Shown here: positions 55,720 to 64,000 of the stretch, piece by piece
Position numbering within the stretch: position 1 is the first letter of the stretch
Layout: each line of letters starts with the position of its first letter
Assembly: GCA_036362985.1 (NCBI GenBank)
Contig: JAYGXS010000007.1
Span: forward strand, 9,318,439-9,382,438
Origin: Ligula intestinalis
Taxonomy: Eukaryota; Platyhelminthes; Cestoda; Diphyllobothriidea; Diphyllobothriidae
Direction of reading: 5' to 3'
DNA length: 64,000 nucleotides
The notes under the pieces: generated by a model
Told to the model about the DNA's origin: nothing
Seen by the model: only the letters and a program-made list of their open reading frames with translations
Databases searched by the model: none
Position numbers and translations under genes: made by a program

Positions 55720-56160
55720 ATTCTTTTTAGGTTTTCGCTGGACAGAAAAATTGAAGAACAGTAAAGAATGAAGGAATCATGCAGGCATCTGTAAATTGAC
55801 AAGCAAGGAACAGCAGTGCAGGGCATGAACACGAACAGCGGATATAATCTAAAAGTTAACTAATATTAATGATCAAACATCTTCAACATTAAGAGCAAAT
55901 CAGAGGTAAGAGGCCCGAGTAACACCAAGGTTCCATAAAGGGGGTTCATTATTGGAAAGAATGTGCTTACATTGTGGACTGAGAGAGGGTCGCAAACGAA
56001 AACCTTATTTCATTACTTCCGGTCGTTTAGTAGAAGGCTATTTGCGAACGACCGTACTGTGACGTGGTTTTGGCTGTCAAAGGCAGACGTCCTAACGATT
56101 GAGCTATCGAGCTTGATATCTAGCCGGTTGTAGATCGGGAGAATATATTATTTTGTTTGC
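55720..56160. other. No recognised feature
   Basis: Flank of the PLE palindrome. AT-rich; includes 'gcagacgtcctaacgattga' and 'gctatcgagcttgat' near 56083, a scrap of the SINE head found at 56440-56480. Confidence 0.4.
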
Positions 56161-56313
56161 GCACCGATATATCTCTCAGGATGGGCCTATCCTGGGTTAT
56201 GGATTTTGCGAGTCGAATCGACCAATTGTCTTCCGCAAAGCTATTAATAATTGATATGTTACTAGCCAACTGTCAGTAACACATCTTTTTATGTTTTCAT
56301 AATAGTTTTCCGG

Positions 56314-56490
56314 CTCAGACAAGGCACCGTGATATAGCTATTTCGGGCTATTGGCCCTCATCAGCCACAGACAGCCAATTCAAGTGTATCCGCTGAAATT
56401 GCCGCCACACCCGAGTTTCGAACTCGCGCCTCGCCGGTCAGGGGCAGATGTCCTAACCATTGAGCCATCGAGCTCGATGTGTAGCCGGAA
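56314..56490 (-). mobile_element. SINE copy with intact hammerhead core, left arm
   Basis: Mirror image of 60609-60785 and apparently identical to it. See that entry for the tRNA-like head and the ribozyme core. Confidence 0.8.
56327..56370 (-). ncRNA. Hammerhead ribozyme-like motif, left arm
   Basis: Reverse complement of 60729-60772 with the same core (CTGATGA, stem II GGGC/GCCC, GAAA). Described at the right-arm copy. Confidence 0.65.
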
Positions 56491-56958
56491 TAATAATAAG
56501 AAAACATACAAAAGATTGTTACTGACAGTTGGCTAGTAACATATTAATTATTAGTAGCTTTGCAGAACACACTCGGTCGATAAAACTCGCAAAATCTATA
56601 ACCCAGGATGGGCACATCCTGAGAAATAGATCAATACTTCAGAAATTTGAAACATCGTTTCCCAGGTACAAATTTGAAGGCAGCGTATGTAGCAGAATTT
56701 AATGGCACCATAAATTTCGCGAGCGCTCATCAGCCGCTTCCGCTCGCTGCATAAACAGAATAACGAATGATAAATTACAGAATTGAATTCATACAGAAAA
56801 ATCGATCCAAAACATCAAGGTCACTTGAGTTAGCCAAGAGGCAATCAATAAAGTAGGAATTTAAACATTGTGGGCAGCAAAAAACGCAATAAACTGTCTA
56901 AGGCAAAAACATCTAAGGCAAAAATGTGGGAAGGGGGTGGGTAAACAAGGAGCCGGTG

Positions 56959-57528
56959 CTACCACGGCAGGGTTAGGTACACCACATGCTCCAGTTGTTT
57001 ACATAGATAATGTTTAAACCGCCTTATGTATGCTGCCTCCAGGTAGCGTAAGATACGAGTTGTTCGTGCCCGAACAAGTACTCGGAAGGATGTTTTAGGG
57101 TCAACAGAATGACCCGTATCCAATAGGTGTTCAGTGATAGAAGATCGGGGAGTCCTATTCTCCTGTCTTAATAACCAACTCGGCAAGTGCTCTTTTGCTC
57201 TGGCTGCCAACTGCCGTTGTGTTCGTCCTATGTACTTGCATCCGCAAGTGCATGTTAATTGGTAAACAACATTAGAAGTGGCGTACAACGGCAAGGCATC
57301 CTTCGCAGTTGGAATAGGAAGGGTCTTAACCGAGTTGCAAAATACAAGCTCAGCTGCAAAATATGTCCTTTCAATGGTATTGCGTGAACGTCTCATGATA
57401 GTGTTTAAGGTGTTGTCTCCCTTAAATGGCAAGGAAATGAAAACAGGCTTTTTCGGAGCTGATTGTTCTATAACCTTTTGCCGTAAAGGTTTGCTATTCT
57501 TTTTCAATAAAGTGAGCTGGGAAACCAC
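56959..57528 (-). CDS. PLE GIY-YIG endonuclease frame, left arm
   Basis: A 189-codon frame. PLE endonucleases nick the target for element insertion. Features: LTLLKKNSKPLRQKV at the start, YQLTCTCGCKYIGRTQRQLA (GIY-YIG-like core with following Arg), RAKEHLPSW, a Cys-x-Cys-x-x pattern before the core, and TEHLLDTGHSVD (conserved His-Asp-Gly block). The frame is offset from the reverse transcriptase frame by a break in 'attgaaaaagaatag', so the normally single PLE frame is split. The initiating ATG is probably not a real start. Confidence 0.8.
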   Translation of the reverse strand: MVSQLTLLKKNSKPLRQKVIEQSAPKKPVFISLPFKGDNTLNTIMRRSRNTIERTYFAAELVFCNSVKTLPIPTAKDALPLYATSNVVYQLTCTCGCKYIGRTQRQLAARAKEHLPSWLLRQENRTPRSSITEHLLDTGHSVDPKTSFRVLVRARTTRILRYLEAAYIRRFKHYLCKQLEHVVYLTLPW

Positions 57529-58162
57529 GTTTGAGAAGAGTTTTCTTGAGGCTTACAATTTCTGCATCCAGTGTATCCATTGAGCAGATTTTGCTTGTCC
57601 TCTGGAAGAGGGTGCAAACTAAGTTACGTTTCCATTGTAAGGGGACAAAACTTAGGTATTGCAAATACTGCCCTCTCCATGTATTCTTATGGAAAACTCT
57701 TCGCGTTATAGAGCCATCTTTCTGCCTAGTCATGTGAACGTCTAAGAAAGAAAACTGGTTTCCACGTTCCATTTCCATCGTAAATTTCATTTTTGGATGT
57801 AAACTGTTCATTGTTAACAGTAGTTTCTTAGCTTCTTCTATGTTTTTAACACTTGCAAAGATGTCATCCACATATCTTCTATAGAGTGTTGTACTTTTCA
57901 ATGTGGAAGTTACTTTTTCTTCGAGGTGACCCATAAATATATCTGCAAAGGTAGGACCAAGAGGACTACCCATTGCCACTCCGTCAACTTGTCTATACAG
58001 TTGGCCATTAAATAGGAACTGAACATTCTTTGTACATAATTTTAATGACTCTCGTAATATGTCAGGGGGCAGGCGAGTTTCAGAAGCATATGCACAAATG
58101 ATATTAATTGTTTCATCCAGGGGCAAGTTGGTAAATAGTGACTCAACTTCCAAAGATATCAT
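57494..58162 (-). CDS. PLE reverse transcriptase frame, left arm
   Basis: 222 codons with Penelope-clade reverse transcriptase blocks: MISLEVESLFTNLPLDETIN (block A, where D is replaced by E in SLEVESLF), GVAMGSPLGPTFADIFMGHL (block B), YRRYVDDIFASV (block C, catalytic YVDD), FLDVHMTR, and the C-terminal KRNLVCTLFQRTSKIC. The frame ends at TAG just where the endonuclease frame takes over. In-frame coding extends upstream to about 58215. Identical to the right-arm frame at 58937-59605. Confidence 0.85.
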   Translation of the reverse strand: MISLEVESLFTNLPLDETINIICAYASETRLPPDILRESLKLCTKNVQFLFNGQLYRQVDGVAMGSPLGPTFADIFMGHLEEKVTSTLKSTTLYRRYVDDIFASVKNIEEAKKLLLTMNSLHPKMKFTMEMERGNQFSFLDVHMTRQKDGSITRRVFHKNTWRGQYLQYLSFVPLQWKRNLVCTLFQRTSKICSMDTLDAEIVSLKKTLLKRGFPAHFIEKE

Positions 58163-58358
58163 ATATCTGCCTGCAATATTTTGATGACTAATTTCATCGA
58201 CAAATTGGAAACTGTCTCTCAGCGTATGCGTAGAGAATCAATTGCGAATTGGTTCTAGTTATTTTACAAGCCAACGCGCTAGTCTGTGAAATGGTGAATT
58301 GGACATGGAAATGATAGGTCGTAAAGGGATATCCTTTTTGTGAGTTTTAGGTAATCCG

Positions 58359-58740
58359 TATAGTCGCGGAATATAGGAACCCTTGGGTTTTAAATATAGT
58401 CCTGTTTTGGTGTCTAACAAATTATTATCCATCAAAAGCTTGATGATATTTTAGGCGGACTCTTCCAATGCCTTGGTTTCCTCTTTTCCTTGTGATTCTA
58501 GACGAAATTTGCTAGAATCATTTAGGATATTTTTCATTTTCTGTACATAATCCTTGCGATTGAGGATGACGACACCATTCTCTTTGTCACGTTTAGAAAG
58601 TACTATGGCTTTGTGGTGTTTTAGAGCAGATGGAGCAATTATATGTTCCTTGGTTATTGGTGAGCGTTGTGTTATTGGCGCTCGACGATATTGGTAAGCA
58701 ATATCAACAAATTTAGCTTTCAGCCAACCCAATTCGTGTT
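58359..58740 (-). mobile_element. Palindrome loop: N-terminal part of the left PLE copy
   Basis: Present once only. The minus-strand frame at 58451-58732 encodes MGWLKAKFVDIAYQYR, then LSKRDKENGVVILNRKDYVQ and KMKNILNDSSKF, the segment just upstream of the reverse transcriptase core in PLEs (K-x-D-K-x-N-G-V-V-I-L). It ends at a stop before the palindromic arm starts. The right copy lacks this part, so it is 5'-truncated. Confidence 0.75.
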
Positions 58741-58936
58741 CGGATTACCTAAAACTCACAAAAAGGATATCCCTTTACGACCTATCATTTCCATGTCCAA
58801 TTTACCATTTCACAGACTAGCGCGTTGGCTTGTAAAATAACTAGAACCAATTCGCAATTGATTCTCTACGCATACGCTGAGAGACAGTTTCCAATTTGTC
58901 GATGAAATTAGTCATCAAAATATTGCAGGCAGATAT

Positions 58937-59605
58937 ATGATATCTTTGGAAGTTGAGTCACTATTTACCAACTTGCCCCTGGATGAAACAATTAATATCA
59001 TTTGTGCATATGCTTCTGAAACTCGCCTGCCCCCTGACATATTACGAGAGTCATTAAAATTATGTACAAAGAATGTTCAGTTCCTATTTAATGGCCAACT
59101 GTATAGACAAGTTGACGGAGTGGCAATGGGTAGTCCTCTTGGTCCTACCTTTGCAGATATATTTATGGGTCACCTCGAAGAAAAAGTAACTTCCACATTG
59201 AAAAGTACAACACTCTATAGAAGATATGTGGATGACATCTTTGCAAGTGTTAAAAACATAGAAGAAGCTAAGAAACTACTGTTAACAATGAACAGTTTAC
59301 ATCCAAAAATGAAATTTACGATGGAAATGGAACGTGGAAACCAGTTTTCTTTCTTAGACGTTCACATGACTAGGCAGAAAGATGGCTCTATAACGCGAAG
59401 AGTTTTCCATAAGAATACATGGAGAGGGCAGTATTTGCAATACCTAAGTTTTGTCCCCTTACAATGGAAACGTAACTTAGTTTGCACCCTCTTCCAGAGG
59501 ACAAGCAAAATCTGCTCAATGGATACACTGGATGCAGAAATTGTAAGCCTCAAGAAAACTCTTCTCAAACGTGGTTTCCCAGCTCACTTTATTGAAAAAG
59601 AATAG
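58937..59605 (+). CDS. PLE reverse transcriptase frame, right arm
   Basis: 222 codons identical in translation to the left-arm frame 57494-58162, with the same blocks (GSPLGPTFADIF, YVDDIF) and the same stop. The element is truncated upstream at 58741, so this copy lacks the N-terminal PLE region and is unlikely to be autonomous. Confidence 0.85.
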   Translation: MISLEVESLFTNLPLDETINIICAYASETRLPPDILRESLKLCTKNVQFLFNGQLYRQVDGVAMGSPLGPTFADIFMGHLEEKVTSTLKSTTLYRRYVDDIFASVKNIEEAKKLLLTMNSLHPKMKFTMEMERGNQFSFLDVHMTRQKDGSITRRVFHKNTWRGQYLQYLSFVPLQWKRNLVCTLFQRTSKICSMDTLDAEIVSLKKTLLKRGFPAHFIEKE

Positions 59606-60140
59606 CAAACCTTTACGGCAAAAGGTTATAGAACAATCAGCTCCGAAAAAGCCTGTTTTCATTTCCTTGCCATTTAAGGGAGACAACACCTTAAACACTA
59701 TCATGAGACGTTCACGCAATACCATTGAAAGGACATATTTTGCAGCTGAGCTTGTATTTTGCAACTCGGTTAAGACCCTTCCTATTCCAACTGCGAAGGA
59801 TGCCTTGCCGTTGTACGCCACTTCTAATGTTGTTTACCAATTAACATGCACTTGCGGATGCAAGTACATAGGACGAACACAACGGCAGTTGGCAGCCAGA
59901 GCAAAAGAGCACTTGCCGAGTTGGTTATTAAGACAGGAGAATAGGACTCCCCGATCTTCTATCACTGAACACCTATTGGATACGGGTCATTCTGTTGACC
60001 CTAAAACATCCTTCCGAGTACTTGTTCGGGCACGAACAACTCGTATCTTACGCTACCTGGAGGCAGCATACATAAGGCGGTTTAAACATTATCTATGTAA
60101 ACAACTGGAGCATGTGGTGTACCTAACCCTGCCGTGGTAG
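59571..60140 (+). CDS. PLE GIY-YIG endonuclease frame, right arm
   Basis: 189 codons identical in translation to 56959-57528, with the same GCKYIGRTQRQLA core and the same offset from the reverse transcriptase frame. It ends VYLTLPW then TAG. Confidence 0.8.
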   Translation: MVSQLTLLKKNSKPLRQKVIEQSAPKKPVFISLPFKGDNTLNTIMRRSRNTIERTYFAAELVFCNSVKTLPIPTAKDALPLYATSNVVYQLTCTCGCKYIGRTQRQLAARAKEHLPSWLLRQENRTPRSSITEHLLDTGHSVDPKTSFRVLVRARTTRILRYLEAAYIRRFKHYLCKQLEHVVYLTLPW

Positions 60141-60608
60141 CACCGGCTCCTTGTTTACCCACCCCCTTCCCACATTTTTGCCTTAGATGTTTTTGCCTTA
60201 GACAGTTTATTGCGTTTTTTGCTGCCCACAATGTTTAAATTCCTACTTTATTGATTGCCTCTTGGCTAACTCAAGTGACCTTGATGTTTTGGATCGATTT
60301 TTCTGTATGAATTCAATTCTGTAATTTATCATTCGTTATTCTGTTTATGCAGCGAGCGGAAGCGGCTGATGAGCGCTCGCGAAATTTATGGTGCCATTAA
60401 ATTCTGCTACATACGCTGCCTTCAAATTTGTACCTGGGAAACGATGTTTCAAATTTCTGAAGTATTGATCTATTTCTCAGGATGTGCCCATCCTGGGTTA
60501 TAGATTTTGCGAGTTTTATCGACCGAGTGTGTTCTGCAAAGCTACTAATAATTAATATGTTACTAGCCAACTGTCAGTAACAATCTTTTGTATGTTTTCT
60601 TATTATTA

Positions 60609-60785
60609 TTCCGGCTACACATCGAGCTCGATGGCTCAATGGTTAGGACATCTGCCCCTGACCGGCGAGGCGCGAGTTCGAAACTCGGGTGTGGCGGCAA
60701 TTTCAGCGGATACACTTGAATTGGCTGTCTGTGGCTGATGAGGGCCAATAGCCCGAAATAGCTATATCACGGTGCCTTGTCTGAG
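60609..60785 (+). mobile_element. SINE copy with intact hammerhead core, right arm
   Basis: The tRNA-like head has A-box-like 'atggctcaatggttaggac' and B-box-like 'cgagttcgaaactcg', so an internal RNA polymerase III promoter is likely. The tail carries the hammerhead motif at 60729-60772. Related copies: 2690, 11795, 12080, 25840, 27425, 33325, 37275, 48655. The head-plus-ribozyme layout resembles the schistosome Sm-alpha repeats (known family). Confidence 0.85.
60729..60772 (+). ncRNA. Hammerhead ribozyme-like motif, right arm
   Basis: All conserved core parts are present: CTGATGA at 60735-60741, stem II GGGC/GCCC with loop CAATA at 60742-60754, and GAAA at 60755-60758. Stem III comes from the palindrome ATAGCTAT (60758-60765), followed by the predicted cleavage base A at 60766. 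Stem I pairs CTGTGG (60729-60734) with TCACGG (60767-60772), four Watson-Crick and two G-U pairs. Stem III folds with only a two-base loop, so activity may need a dimer, as reported for short-stem-III hammerheads. Self-cleavage is inferred. Confidence 0.7.
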
Positions 60786-60939
60786 CCGGAAAACTATTAT
60801 GAAAACATAAAAAGATGTGTTACTGACAGTTGGCTAGTAACATATCAATTATTAGTAGCTTTGCAGGACACAGTTGGTTGATCCGACTCGCAAAAGCATT
60901 ATCCCAGGATAGGCGCATCCTGAGGAATAGATCAGCTGC

Positions 60940-61355
60940 ACTATCAAATAATTAGATAATTTCCATAATGATTCCGAGTTTTTCCACTTTTATACGCTCT
61001 ACTCTTTAAATAGCGTTTTCCCTCCCCAGACAGGCCTCACCTATTAAAGCCTCATTACCACCTGTCCCGTATGAAAGGCGAGTTGCAGTTTTCGCGTGCT
61101 GTACTGGAACCAAAATTAAACTTCTACCAATGGAACAGTGTTCTAAACATACTTGGTGAGGTTCATTCGGATTTTAAAGCACCAAAACACCTTGCATTAT
61201 TTACTTTCCAGAGCATGATAGAGCAACGCGTTCCGTATGCCGCATATGCTGCGGACTACTGTAAGCCATGACACAAAAACTGTGCAATTTTTCCGGTGAT
61301 TACGGTATTCAGACCGACTTTTTATGCATAAAAATGGACAATATCTGGCTCGAAA
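60940..61355. other. No confident feature
   Basis: A 66-codon frame at 61071-61271 has no recognisable family or splice context. Otherwise nothing is seen. Confidence 0.35.
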
Positions 61356-61358
61356 ATT

Positions 61359-61891
61359 GTTAGGACGGCCCAATACGTGAGTATTACTCGGGCCATCATG
61401 AGGGTACGACAACAAGGGAAGTGTACACGTTAGTGGAGGTAGGCAGAACGGGACAAGAACGCGACCTTCAAAGGGTGAGCACCACGCGAGCACACAAGGA
61501 GGCACGCGCACGCGAGACCGCCACAGGTCGGGTTCTGCCATCAGGAGGTCACGCTGAGGACATCACCGATGGCTGCCTCCATCGGCAACTCGTGGAGGAC
61601 CAATAGGGAACCATGATCATTGGCCCTTAAATAGCGAGGCTGCGAGCAGGAGAGCATACTGCTGTTAGTGACAGGAGGCCTGCTGTTGACTGAGACGCGC
61701 TACCGACGACAGAAGACACGCTGCTGACGACTCAAGGCACACTGCTGACGGATACGAAGAAGAGAGAGATCATATACTAGTCGGAATTGTGATAGTTTAT
61801 TATTATCTGCAACCCTGTTCTGCCTTCCATTCCTAATACGCAACTAGGGGCTATAACCAGTGTCGACGCAAGCACATCCAAGGTTATAACA
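61359..61891 (+). mobile_element. Candidate LTR (solo)
   Basis: Starts TGTTAGGAC and can end at TATAACA, giving TGTTA...TAACA inverted ends. An internal 'cccttaaatagcgaggctgc' near 61624 resembles a TATA-type promoter region. No matching target duplication was seen and no internal coding adjoins it. A weaker call than the LTR at 23373. Confidence 0.4.
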
Positions 61892-61894
61892 GTA

Positions 61895-63030
61895 ATTGTA
61901 TCCGTTTAAAGGGCTGTTATCCTAACGAACAGGTCGTGGGTTCACTAGTATCGTTATGATGAAAAATAAAGAAAAATTGTCCGTTCAGATCGCCACTATT
62001 TTTGTCTATAGCCTCCTTCTCTCTCAAACGTACTAGGCCCTGAGAGGCTGCTCGGTCATGATCGAATCAAAAGAATCTAGGCGACAGAAAGCACAGATGG
62101 CTGGCGCGGCCGGAACCACCCCTAAGTGTGCAGTCTCGCCTGACTTGGTTTCCTCCAGAGTGGGAGGACCGTAGAGGCCACGTAACGAAGGAGCCATTAC
62201 AGCCTGACTCTCGGTCTGCCATTGCAGCGATGGCTGGAGCGTTGATTTCGATGGTGTCCATCACGAGCTTCAGCAATCTGAAGGTAACGTGGTGACTTGC
62301 GTGAAAGTAGACTCGCGCAGAATCTGCTTTCTACACCCCCCCCCTCACCCGTCCCCAACCTTCACCCGGTGTCCAGACAAAAGTAAAGGACCCCGGCGAT
62401 GGGCGGAGGAGCGCAGGTGTCTGGCGCGGCCAACCCTCCAATGCGTGTCACTGGAATGAGCACGTGGTCTGAGTTATCCTGTCAGTTAGCAACCTTCCAA
62501 GCCACGGTTTTTAGCGCACCACGATGGCTTCCTGCCTGTTAGATTTTTTGTAGTGAGGACCGAGCCGTCAACCTTACTGCATAGTATCATTTCCCGAGCC
62601 TAGCCACCGTCGAAACCAGTCAGTACTGGAGTGGACGCACCTTCTGATATAGTTACTGACTCGTCTAGGCGGACCACTTACATGACCCGACCCTCCAAAC
62701 ACAAGAAACAGGACGTCAACTAAAGTGCATTATTTAGTTCACATTTCACATGAGTGAGATTGTTAGAGGTCAAGGTAAGAAGAAGTCATTTCAGTCATTC
62801 ACAGTAAACTACAGATATGACATAGCCGTTGATTTTCTCGACATACGACACCTTTAACGGAAGCTGATCACACTAAGCATAATACAAGTCACACCACAGA
62901 GCGCTTCTCGTAAGCAGTAGCTCGCTCAGTACCTTTAGTCATAATAGGCGGAACAAGCCAATAAACACCTGCTGAAGCTATTGAAGAGGCTCCCATACGG
63001 AAAGGGTTTTTTATGCGTGACTGGATTTTA
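61895..63030. other. Unassigned, with GC-rich repeat words
   Basis: 'ctggcgcggccggaaccacc' at 62102 and 'tctggcgcggccaaccctcc' at 62420 are a diverged pair, sharing 'ggcgc.ggccg' with the 14.3 kb repeat. A poly-C run lies at 62334-62344. No gene recognised. Confidence 0.4.
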
Positions 63031-63305
63031 CAGCAGCCTATCACGTCGCCTTAAAGTTGCTCCTGCCTCAGGGTATCGGAAACATTCTGTCATGTAATTC
63101 CCAGCATCTCAGTGTTCATAAAACAACGAAACCTCATTAGCGGTACACACTACATATGCTGCCAGGGCCTGCACGCAGCGTATTGACTAGACGTGCATAG
63201 TTTGCAGCGAAGGTCAGGCGATGCACGCCCTGTGGACACATTTCCTATTTAACTGATTGGGCAAAATCCTGTTGCATCTTAGTTCTGCAGAGGCTACCGA
63301 AGCGA

Positions 63306-63377
63306 GCGTGTGTGGTGTAGCGGTTAGCATGGCTGCCTTCCAAGCAGTCGATCCGGGTTCGACTCCCTGCACACGCA
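63306..63377 (+). tRNA. tRNA-Gly (anticodon UCC), copy 1
   Basis: 72 bases including the discriminator A. The acceptor stem GCGTGTG pairs fully with CACACGC. The A box is 'gtgtagcggttagcat'. The anticodon arm CTGCC-TTCCAAG-style loop gives anticodon TCC (reads GGA). The T arm is CCGGG-TTCGACT-CCCTG with one C-T mismatch compared with copy 2, so this copy is slightly weaker. A TTTT terminator follows at about 63381. Confidence 0.88.
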
Positions 63378-63813
63378 GCTGTTTTCCTGCCCTAAGATTT
63401 GAGAACTGAAAACAAACGTATGTTTACAAAATTATCTTCCGGACTTTTCACTGGGAATTTTTGAAAATTTAAAAGTGCTAAAGATATTTGTGAGGCCTCC
63501 TTATGGAAAGCACTGTGTATGCATGGTTGGCAATTACAGAACCCTATCGCGTCCCCTTAAAGCCTCTCCTGCGTCAGGGTATCGTAAACGTTTTTTTCGT
63601 GTAACTCCGAACATCTCGGTGTTTATCAAGAAGCCGAATCTCGTAAATGCCACACACTACATATGTTGGAAGAGCTGGCACCTAGCGTACTGACTAGGCG
63701 TGCATAGTTTGCAGCGAAAGCAAGGCGCTTCACGCCCTGCAACACATTTCCCTTTAACTGATTGGACAAAATCCTGTTGCACTATGTGGATTCTGCAGAG
63801 GCTGGGGCAGCGA

Positions 63814-63885
63814 GCGTGTGTGGTGTAGCGGTTAGCATGGCTGCCTTCCAAGCAGTCGATCCGGGTTCAACTCCCGGCACACGCA
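63814..63885 (+). tRNA. tRNA-Gly (anticodon UCC), copy 2
   Basis: 72 bases including discriminator A. It has the same acceptor stem and anticodon arm as copy 1, and a fully paired T stem CCGGG/CCCGG with loop TTCAACT. A T-run at about 63903-63909 can end RNA polymerase III transcription. It looks fully functional. Confidence 0.92.
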
Positions 63886-64000
63886 GAAATCTCCCATTTC
63901 CCTTTTTTTCAGATCAAGCCCCCTTTCTCAGTTATTTTACGTGGTGATGGGTGGGTGACGTCATATCTCATTGCCTTACATTCCTGCTTCAACTTTTGTA
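63886..64000. other. Flank of tRNA-Gly copy 2
   Basis: T-rich terminator region, then unrecognised sequence to the window end. Confidence 0.4.

Larger units (their letters stand above)
56163..56640. repeat. Nested foldback enclosing a SINE, left arm
   Basis: 56168-56310 ('ctcaggatgggcctatcctg' through 'actagccaactgtcagtaac') is repeated in inverse at 56497-56640 ('gttactgacagttggctagt' through 'cccaggatgggcacatcctg'). The SINE lies between. This could be a MITE into which the SINE inserted, or a terminal structure of the PLE. Confidence 0.75.
56165..60934. mobile_element. Palindrome of two Penelope-like elements, 4.8 kb
   Basis: The left arm (56165-58358) and right arm (58741-60934) are reverse complements about a centre near 58549.5, with a loop of about 380 bp. 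Every frame in one arm has an identical translated partner in the other. Only the outermost 100-130 bases differ noticeably. Each arm holds, from outside inward: a nested foldback of about 470 bp enclosing a SINE, a non-coding stretch with GAGCGCTC-type words, a GIY-YIG endonuclease frame and a reverse transcriptase frame. The loop holds extra 5' PLE coding of the left copy. Origin by inverted insertion or template switching, or an assembly artefact, cannot be settled from sequence alone. Confidence 0.9.
60461..60935. repeat. Nested foldback enclosing a SINE, right arm
   Basis: Mirror of 56163-56640. The outer segment (about 60850-60935) differs from its left-arm partner at several positions, whereas the inner segment is identical. 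That marks the edge of the near-identical zone of the palindrome. Confidence 0.7.
63036..63885 (+). repeat. Tandem duplication, about 508 bp offset, each unit with a tRNA-Gly gene
   Basis: 63040-63377 and 63548-63885 align throughout: 'ctcagggtatcg', 'cacactacatatg', 'gactag.cgtgcatagtttg', 'cagcgaa', 'aacaaaatcctgttgca'-type blocks and the tRNA. The flanks are roughly 80-85% similar by eye while the tRNA genes differ by two bases, consistent with selection on the tRNA. Confidence 0.85.

Noticed and set aside
2300..60790. Recurrent spaced repeats as a CRISPR-like array
   Set aside because: The recurring units are dispersed SINEs, foldbacks and PLE parts in a eukaryotic gene context, with no short regularly spaced array.
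61421..61606. Arg/Thr-rich 61-codon frame
   Set aside because: It lies in the candidate LTR, lacks a family match and has low-complexity composition.
63762..63947. 61-codon frame across the second tRNA-Gly
   Set aside because: It overlaps a well-formed tRNA gene and has no protein family features.

Overview
The window looks like nuclear DNA of a repeat-rich metazoan, most likely a parasitic flatworm (tapeworm or fluke). The evidence is long AT-rich introns, Penelope-like elements (PLEs) with GIY-YIG endonucleases, an RTE-type LINE, and tRNA-headed SINEs ending in a hammerhead-ribozyme-like motif, an arrangement known from schistosome repeats. The organism is inferred from these traits, not from a species-specific match.

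Two conserved protein genes were assembled exon by exon with continuous reading frames. (1) Nicotinate phosphoribosyltransferase (NAPRT), + strand: seven exons between 1377 and 20763, giving the C-terminal 366 codons; the N-terminal third lies upstream of the window. (2) NOC2L (nucleolar complex protein 2, a 60S ribosome assembly factor), - strand: eight exons between 39713 and 26361, giving the C-terminal 651 codons; the N-terminal exons were not found. The two genes are convergent. A third, unnamed - strand gene encoding a basic coiled-coil protein is represented by exons at 54291-54500 and 47552-47746. Two tandem tRNA-Gly(UCC) genes lie at 63.3-63.9 kb.

Layout. 0-0.9 kb: tandem repeat. 1.4-20.8 kb: NAPRT with introns full of repeats, including a decayed copy of one of its own exons. 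21-25.7 kb: a cluster of PLE, solo LTR and RTE remnants. 26.4-39.7 kb: NOC2L, whose introns carry an RTE LINE and foldback elements. 39.7-47.5 kb: no recognised gene, with a complex tandem repeat at 44.9-46.1 kb. 47.5-55.8 kb: coiled-coil gene exons, SINEs, an old inverted PLE pair and dispersed repeats. 56.2-60.9 kb: a near-perfect 4.8 kb palindrome made of two PLE copies. 61-62 kb: a candidate LTR. 63-63.9 kb: tRNA genes in a duplicated 508 bp unit.

The most notable structures are the PLE palindrome, whose arms share the same frame break, and the hammerhead-like motif, complete in both arms and recurring in decayed form in SINEs along the window. The host genes are housekeeping genes (NAD salvage, ribosome assembly) with no evident functional link to each other.
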